64,000 nt of DNA from Gammaproteobacteria bacterium (GTDB taxonomy: Bacteria; Pseudomonadota; Gammaproteobacteria; Steroidobacterales; Woeseiaceae). Shown piece by piece: positions 59,412 to 64,000 of this stretch (positions within the stretch are counted from its first letter, which is position 1; each line of letters starts with the position of its first letter). A program made the translations under genes and the position numbers. The stretch is from contig JAOTYE010000012.1 in assembly GCA_029862045.1 (NCBI GenBank), positions 1 through 64,000 of the forward strand, given 5' to 3'. The notes beneath the pieces are model-generated. The model did no database searches and was not told the origin of the DNA. It saw only the letters and a program-made list of their open reading frames with translations.

Positions 59412-59855
59412 ATGATGAATCTTGTACGTTTTGACCCTTGGTCGATTGCCGACCTCATGCAGCGCGATTTCAATCGCTTCCCCGCGCGTCGTTTACTTGG
59501 TGATGACGCCGAATCCCACGTCGCCGACTGGGCTCCGGCCGTCGATATCATCGAACAGAAAGATCGTTTCGTACTGCGCGCTGACGTGCCCGGCGTCGAG
59601 CCGGCCGACATCGAAGTCAGCATGGATAACGGTGTACTCAGCGTGTCTGGCGAGCGCCGCGCTGAGTCCCACGACGACATCGATGGCCTGCAACGCTTTG
59701 AGCGCGTGACGGGTCGCTTTTATCGCCGTTTCGCTTTACCTGAAACAGCAGAACCTGAAGGTATCACGGCAAAAAGCGCCAACGGCATCCTCGAAGTCGC
59801 CGTGCCGAAGCTGCCGGAAGTTCAGGCACGACGGATCACAGTCGAGGCCGCCTAG
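59412..59855 (+). CDS. Hsp20-family small heat shock protein
   Basis: This ATP-independent chaperone of 147 residues has an N-terminal segment starting NLVRFDPWSIADLM, an alpha-crystallin domain (about 38-140; ADVPGVEPADIEVSMDNG, GVLSVSGERR, ESHDDIDGLQRFERVTGRF), and a short RRITVEAA tail with an I-T-V oligomerisation motif. An AGGAG box precedes two adjacent ATGs (59412, 59415). Transcription from the sigma-32 promoter is expected. A GC hairpin follows 12 bp downstream. Confidence 0.95.
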   Translation: MMNLVRFDPWSIADLMQRDFNRFPARRLLGDDAESHVADWAPAVDIIEQKDRFVLRADVPGVEPADIEVSMDNGVLSVSGERRAESHDDIDGLQRFERVTGRFYRRFALPETAEPEGITAKSANGILEVAVPKLPEVQARRITVEAA

Positions 59856-59867
59856 GCTGCACGAGGC

Positions 59868-59898
59868 GCCCGATTGCAACGCTTTGTTGCAGTCGGGC
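59868..59898 (+). terminator. Hairpin downstream of hsp20
   Basis: GCCCGATTGCAAC pairs with GTTGCAGTCGGGC (12 Watson-Crick pairs and one mismatch or wobble) around a five-base loop. Only a short mixed sequence rather than a T-run follows, so it may be a weak terminator or an mRNA stabiliser. Confidence 0.5.
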
Positions 59899-60011
59899 AT
59901 CTTGCCTGTGCGGCCCCTGAAAGTTGCTCAATGCAACGGAACTTTTGACTGCTTCGCGGTGTCGACCGCATTAGCCTTATAATCAACAGGCTCCGCTCAC
60001 CGAGGCCCCTG

Positions 60012-61355
60012 ATGAAAACGAGAACCCGATTCATTTGCGCCAGTTTGCTGCTAATCCTGTCGGCAGCCGGATCAGCCGCCCTGCCATTGGCCGTGGACGG
60101 AGAGGCCGTACCCAGCCTCGCACCACTCGTCGAGAGAGCAGCGCCAGCTGTCGTCAATATTCGAGTCAACCAAACCATCACCGGCAACTCGCCGTTCGGT
60201 GATGATGCCTTTCGCCGCTTCTTCGGCTTCCCTGACGGACCTGGAGGTTCCCGCGAAGTCGCCAGTGCCGGATCGGGAGTCATTATCGATGCCGAGCGGG
60301 GTTACATTCTGACGAACCACCATGTGGTCGAGAATGCCGATGAGATTCAGATCTCACTGATCAGCGGCGAGATTCACGACGCCGAGGTTATAGGCTCTGA
60401 CGCAGCCACCGATATCGCACTGCTCAAGGTTGACGCAGATGATCTCGTGGAAATGCCAATCGGCGATTCAGAAGTCGTTCGCGTCGGTGATTTTGTGCTC
60501 GCGATCGGCAATCCGTTCGGCCTGGGCCACACCGTAACATCGGGAATCGTCAGCGCACTCGGCCGGACAGGAATCAGTCGTAACGGCTATGAGGATTTTA
60601 TCCAAACCGACGCATCGATTAATCCGGGCAATTCCGGTGGTGCGCTCGTCAACATGCGCGGCGAACTCGTAGGCATCAATTCCGCGATCATCAGTCGCTC
60701 CGGCGGCAATGTCGGTATCGGATTTGCGGTACCGACCGAAATCGCAAGTTCCATCATGCGCCAGATCCTGGATTTCGGCGAAGTACGTCGCGGCCTGTTG
60801 GGTGTCACGATTCAACCCATCGATGCCGAGGTCGCCGCAGCGCTCAATGCAACCGTTGATCGTGGTGCATTGATTACCGAGATTGTGCCGGGATCTGCAG
60901 CCGAAGAGTCCGGCTTGCAAGTCGATGACATCATCGTCGGTGTCAATAACGAGGTGATCACAAACGCCTCTGAGTTGCGGAACACGATCGGCCTCATGGG
61001 GTCTGGTGAAGATGTCCGCATCGAGTACATTCGCGATGGCGATACGCGATCCACAATCGCGAAGCTCGGCCAACAGCAAATCGTGCGCAGTACTGGTACC
61101 GAAATTCACCCGGGGCTCGCGGGCGCCCAATTCGCCTCTGCAACGACAACTAGCAGCGGTGGCGTCGAAGTTACTGACGTTGAATCGGGCAGCCCGGCCG
61201 CGCAACGTGGTTTACGCGCTGGTGATGTCATCACCGCCGTCAATCGTCGAGCGGTACGCAACCTGCAGCAGCTAACCGAGATCGCCAGTGCCAACAGAAT
61301 CCTGTTTCTGCTCGTACAGCGCGGCAATCGGGCCATCATGTTGCAGATTCGCTAA
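60012..61355 (+). CDS. degQ: Periplasmic serine protease of the DegP/DegQ family
   Basis: This 447-residue HtrA protease has a cleavable signal peptide, a trypsin-like domain with His104 (NHHVV), Asp134 (TDIALLK) and Ser208 (GNSGGAL), and two PDZ domains (from about 255 and 350). Two PDZ domains and a short LA loop (NSPFGDDAFRRFFGFP) favour DegQ over DegP, but the distinction is soft. It degrades or refolds damaged envelope proteins, complementing the sensor DegS at 11386. The neighbour hsp20 serves the same role in the cytoplasm. Confidence 0.93.
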   Translation: MKTRTRFICASLLLILSAAGSAALPLAVDGEAVPSLAPLVERAAPAVVNIRVNQTITGNSPFGDDAFRRFFGFPDGPGGSREVASAGSGVIIDAERGYILTNHHVVENADEIQISLISGEIHDAEVIGSDAATDIALLKVDADDLVEMPIGDSEVVRVGDFVLAIGNPFGLGHTVTSGIVSALGRTGISRNGYEDFIQTDASINPGNSGGALVNMRGELVGINSAIISRSGGNVGIGFAVPTEIASSIMRQILDFGEVRRGLLGVTIQPIDAEVAAALNATVDRGALITEIVPGSAAEESGLQVDDIIVGVNNEVITNASELRNTIGLMGSGEDVRIEYIRDGDTRSTIAKLGQQQIVRSTGTEIHPGLAGAQFASATTTSSGGVEVTDVESGSPAAQRGLRAGDVITAVNRRAVRNLQQLTEIASANRILFLLVQRGNRAIMLQIR

Positions 61356-61387
61356 TACGACCGGCTGATGTAGACTCGGACTAGAGT

Positions 61388-63382
61388 ATGCAACCAGCCC
61401 GAGTCGCAGTCCGATATCTTTGCAGTGGCCTATTCGCGCTACTTTGCTGCGCATTCTTGTCGCCAGCCGCCAGCAGCACCGAAATCGAGCAGCAGCGCGA
61501 GCTTTTTCTGCAGGTTTATGCGTCCGTCGAGCGTGGCAGCTGGGATGCCGTCAACGCCCTCGCGCCCGATCAGCACGAACGACTGCAAGACTACGTGCTT
61601 TGGCCGGATCTTCGTGCGGCCTGGTTCAGGGCCAACATCGACAAAGCCGATGATGTCGAGATAGACGCGTTTCTCAATCAGTACGGAGTGCTGAAGCCGG
61701 CTCGCGATCTGCGTTATCAACACGCATTGCATTTGGCAAAGATCGGCGACCTCAGCGGATTTCTGGCCATATACCAACAGTTCTATCAGGGCCTCGAGAT
61801 TGCCAGGCTCGACTGCCTGGCACTGCGTGCCGAGATCGCTGCCGGGCGCGGACAGCGTGTGGTGAATCGTGCCGTCGATCTCTGGACGGTCGGCGCAAGC
61901 CAGGTCGATGAATGTGACCCGGTATTCGAGCACCTGGTTACAGAAAACCACCTCAGCCCGAGCAACTACATTGAGCGTTTTGACCTCGCAGTTGAGGCAC
62001 GCGAATTCTCGATGGCTCAATGGCTCGGCAAGTCAATCGATCAACGACATATCGACATCGCCGGCCAGTGGCTCAATGCACAGAGAAATCCCGAGTCCTT
62101 CGTCCGCAATGACAAGAACCGGATCAACGACGCAACGACTCGCGAACAACTTATCTATGCGATCGAGCGCCTCACGTATGACGACCCGGAACTTGCTTTG
62201 GAGCTATGGAAAGACATTTCCAAGGGCCGTCGTTTTTCCGCGGTACAGGAATATCGAACCGCGCGGCACATTGCGCTGTGGATAGCGCGCGATCGATTGC
62301 CGGGAGCTTACGAGCAACTGACCGGCCTGCCAGTCGCCGCGCAGAATGATGAAGTACTGCGTTGGCGCGCACGTACCAGTCTTCGGGACGGCAATTGGCC
62401 GAATCTGCTCACCGATATCAGCCTGATGTCGAACAAGGAGCGCCGTGAGGAAGAATGGCGATACTGGCGTGGCGTCGCACTACAACGCAGCGGCAACAAA
62501 CCCGAGGCCGAACAAGCGTTCCGCGACCTTGCGTCAGAACGGAGCTACTACGGCTTTCTGGCGGCTGACGAGCTCGGCCAGCCGTATGCGTTTGACAGCA
62601 GCCGATTCACTGCAGATGAAGTGCTCATCGCACAGCTCGCAGCACGCCCTGAGCTTGTCCGCGCGCGTGAACTATTCCTCGTTGGCCTCGAAGGCCGCGG
62701 CCGGTCCGAGTGGGATGCCGTAATTCGCAATATCGAGCGCGAGCAGAAGATGCAGGCTGCGATCCTCGCACATCGTTGGGGATGGCATTCCAGGGCGATC
62801 GCGGCAGCGGCAAGTGTCGGCGAGTACGACGACCTGTCGCTGCGTTATCCGTTGCCGTACGACAGTACCTTTCGGCAGTACGCCGAGGACGCGAGCATTT
62901 CACCCACCTGGGCGTATGGCGTCGCAAGGAGTGAGAGCCTGTTCATGCGCGACGTGCGCTCACGCGCCGGTGCCATCGGTTTGATGCAGCTGATGCCGAC
63001 TACCGGTCGTAATGTGGCCAAAGAAATTCAACTGCCCTATTCCGGTCTCGACACGTTAACTGACCCCGACAGCAATATTCGACTGGGCACGACGTATCTC
63101 GGGCAGATGGCGGAGCGCTACGGCGGCAATCAGGTGCTCGCGACCGCAGCCTATAACGCAGGCCCGCATCGAGTCGACGCATGGCTGCCCGAGAAAGGAA
63201 CCATCGACGCACGCGTCTGGATCGAGAACATTCCGTTCAATGAAACACGTGGCTACGTGCGGCGCGTGCTGGCGGCCGATACGATCTTCCATTGGCGCAT
63301 GACCGGCGAGACGCGGCGCTTGTCAGACGAATTATTGCTCGTACGCGCCGAATCCCAAACCCAACAACTAGCCAACAGATAA
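61388..63382 (+). CDS. slt: Soluble lytic murein transglycosylase Slt
   Basis: Slt cleaves the glycan of peptidoglycan, forming 1,6-anhydro ends. The 664-residue precursor has a signal peptide (residues 1-31), a long superhelical U-domain, a linker domain, and the C-terminal lysozyme-like domain with the catalytic glutamate at about residue 516 (ARSESLF), then GLMQLMPTTG and AYNAGPHRVDAWLP. It lies 32 bp after the degP/Q gene, possibly in one transcript. Confidence 0.96.
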   Translation: MQPARVAVRYLCSGLFALLCCAFLSPAASSTEIEQQRELFLQVYASVERGSWDAVNALAPDQHERLQDYVLWPDLRAAWFRANIDKADDVEIDAFLNQYGVLKPARDLRYQHALHLAKIGDLSGFLAIYQQFYQGLEIARLDCLALRAEIAAGRGQRVVNRAVDLWTVGASQVDECDPVFEHLVTENHLSPSNYIERFDLAVEAREFSMAQWLGKSIDQRHIDIAGQWLNAQRNPESFVRNDKNRINDATTREQLIYAIERLTYDDPELALELWKDISKGRRFSAVQEYRTARHIALWIARDRLPGAYEQLTGLPVAAQNDEVLRWRARTSLRDGNWPNLLTDISLMSNKERREEEWRYWRGVALQRSGNKPEAEQAFRDLASERSYYGFLAADELGQPYAFDSSRFTADEVLIAQLAARPELVRARELFLVGLEGRGRSEWDAVIRNIEREQKMQAAILAHRWGWHSRAIAAAASVGEYDDLSLRYPLPYDSTFRQYAEDASISPTWAYGVARSESLFMRDVRSRAGAIGLMQLMPTTGRNVAKEIQLPYSGLDTLTDPDSNIRLGTTYLGQMAERYGGNQVLATAAYNAGPHRVDAWLPEKGTIDARVWIENIPFNETRGYVRRVLAADTIFHWRMTGETRRLSDELLLVRAESQTQQLANR

Positions 63383-63390
63383 CCACATAT

Positions 63391-63483
63391 GCCCGCCCCA
63401 GCGGGCGAGACGTTTGTCATCGGAAGTAAAGCGCAGCGTAGCGAGCCATGAAGATGACGAACGTGTCGCCCGCTTGGGCAAGC
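63391..63483 (+). repeat. Palindromic element copy E (31-bp stem)
   Basis: Arms 63391-63421 and 63453-63483 pair at 26 of 31 positions. The loop has the family sequence GGAAGTAAAGCGCAGCG and AGCGAGCCATG. It lies between convergent slt and the aminopeptidase gene, starting 8 bp after the slt stop and ending 2 bp before the other stop. Confidence 0.9.
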
Positions 63484-63485
63484 TC

Positions 63486-64000
63486 CTACGGCTTTTCTGA
63501 CAGCTTCTTTGCGGCGCCATAGAAACAGTCGAGGTCGTCATTGCAATCTGCAAGCAACTTGCGAAATTCGGGGAGGCGAGCATCGTACAGAGTCATTGAT
63601 GCGAGCCGCGCATTGTTAAGCCCATCGCTCAGCCATTCCGGCCTCTCACGACCCGACACGTCGAGTTCCCGATTCAAATCGTCGCTCAATCGCTTGAGCC
63701 GCGCTTGTTTTCGTGACCGCATCGCATCGCTGCCAATTGACGATGAGTAGATTTCCTCGAGCTCCGTACGCGCCAGCGCAACGAGATTCATGAGCTGCTG
63801 ACGGAGCTCGCGCCGTTCGCGATACGCCTCGAACTCGTCTTCGATCCTCCGGCTGTTTAACCAACGCTCGACGCCGATTTCTTCGACAGCGCTCGCAAAG
63901 GATTCGTTAAATCCTGTATCGCCTTTGACATAGAGCTTCTGATGAGCCAATTCGTGAAACAACACGGCGATCAAATCAACGTCCTCCCAACGCATCATGG
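63486..64000 (-). CDS. Zinc aminopeptidase-like protein (PF10023 type), 5' end beyond window
   Basis: About 171 C-terminal residues are in the window; the gene continues past the right edge. The metallopeptidase motif HELAHQKLY (H-E-x-x-H) is present, followed by NESFASAVEEIG with a likely third zinc ligand, and RRELRQQLMNLVALAR. The match to the bacterial putative aminopeptidase family PF10023, whose members are often lipoproteins, is good. Biological substrate is unknown. Confidence 0.88.
   Translation of the reverse strand, partial: MMRWEDVDLIAVLFHELAHQKLYVKGDTGFNESFASAVEEIGVERWLNSRRIEDEFEAYRERRELRQQLMNLVALARTELEEIYSSSIGSDAMRSRKQARLKRLSDDLNRELDVSGRERPEWLSDGLNNARLASMTLYDARLPEFRKLLADCNDDLDCFYGAAKKLSEKP

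Overview
This 64 kb window reads as a chromosomal segment of a free-living, Gram-negative gammaproteobacterium. The evidence is the set of conserved blocks: the mra/fts (dcw) cluster, rnpB-rsmI-lpoA-yraN, petABC-sspAB, degS-murA-ibaG, the kdsD-kdsC-lptCAB-rpoN-hpf-ptsN-rapZ operon, waaA and tolC. Base composition looks moderately GC-rich and even. A PPi-dependent phosphofructokinase next to a proton-pumping pyrophosphatase, and a split class II ribonucleotide reductase, would suit an environmental lineage such as Chromatiales/Woeseiales-like bacteria; that placement is inference. No phage, IS element, CRISPR array, tRNA or rRNA gene was seen.

Layout. 1-3.4 kb holds the start of the dcw cluster on the minus strand (ftsI partial, ftsL, rsmH, mraZ) behind a sigma70 promoter overlapped by four 10-bp-spaced MraZ-type repeats. 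Then come rnpB, rsmI, divergent lpoA-yraN, sspB-sspA and the cytochrome bc1 operon. 11.4-23.4 kb carries degS, murA, ibaG, a cation exchanger, the Kdo/Lpt operon with rpoN and nitrogen-PTS genes, and mgtE. 23.4-29.7 kb is more accessory: patatin-like lipase, exported peroxiredoxin, VWA and MoxR ATPase pair, penicillin acylase. 29.7-37 kb is central carbon metabolism (pyk, pgk, gap, tkt), interrupted by a Tat-exported PhoX-like protein. 37-41.8 kb holds metK, ahcY, a CpdA-like phosphodiesterase and hemL. 41.8-49.7 kb holds a LON-domain protein, mpl, a membrane protein, rnd, adk, pfp and hppA. 49.8-56 kb holds a GGDEF/EAL protein, an isoaspartyl methyltransferase, tolC and waaA. 56-64 kb holds nrdJb/nrdJa with an NrdR-like box, a heat-shock hsp20, a DegP/Q protease, slt and a partial zinc peptidase.

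The genes converge on cell-envelope building (peptidoglycan: ftsI, murA, mpl, lpoA, slt; LPS: kdsD, kdsC, lptCAB, waaA), envelope stress (degS, degP/Q, hsp20) and core energy metabolism, including a PPi-based glycolytic step paired with PPi-driven proton pumping.

The most unusual signal is a family of six intergenic palindromic elements (near 7.3, 7.9, 21.9, 32.7, 49.8 and 63.4 kb). Each has an almost invariant loop of about 30 nt and stems of 23-31 bp whose sequence drifts between copies while pairing within a copy is kept. Four lie between convergent genes. One forms the last codons of pgk, and one carries a 74-nt insert made of three small hairpins.
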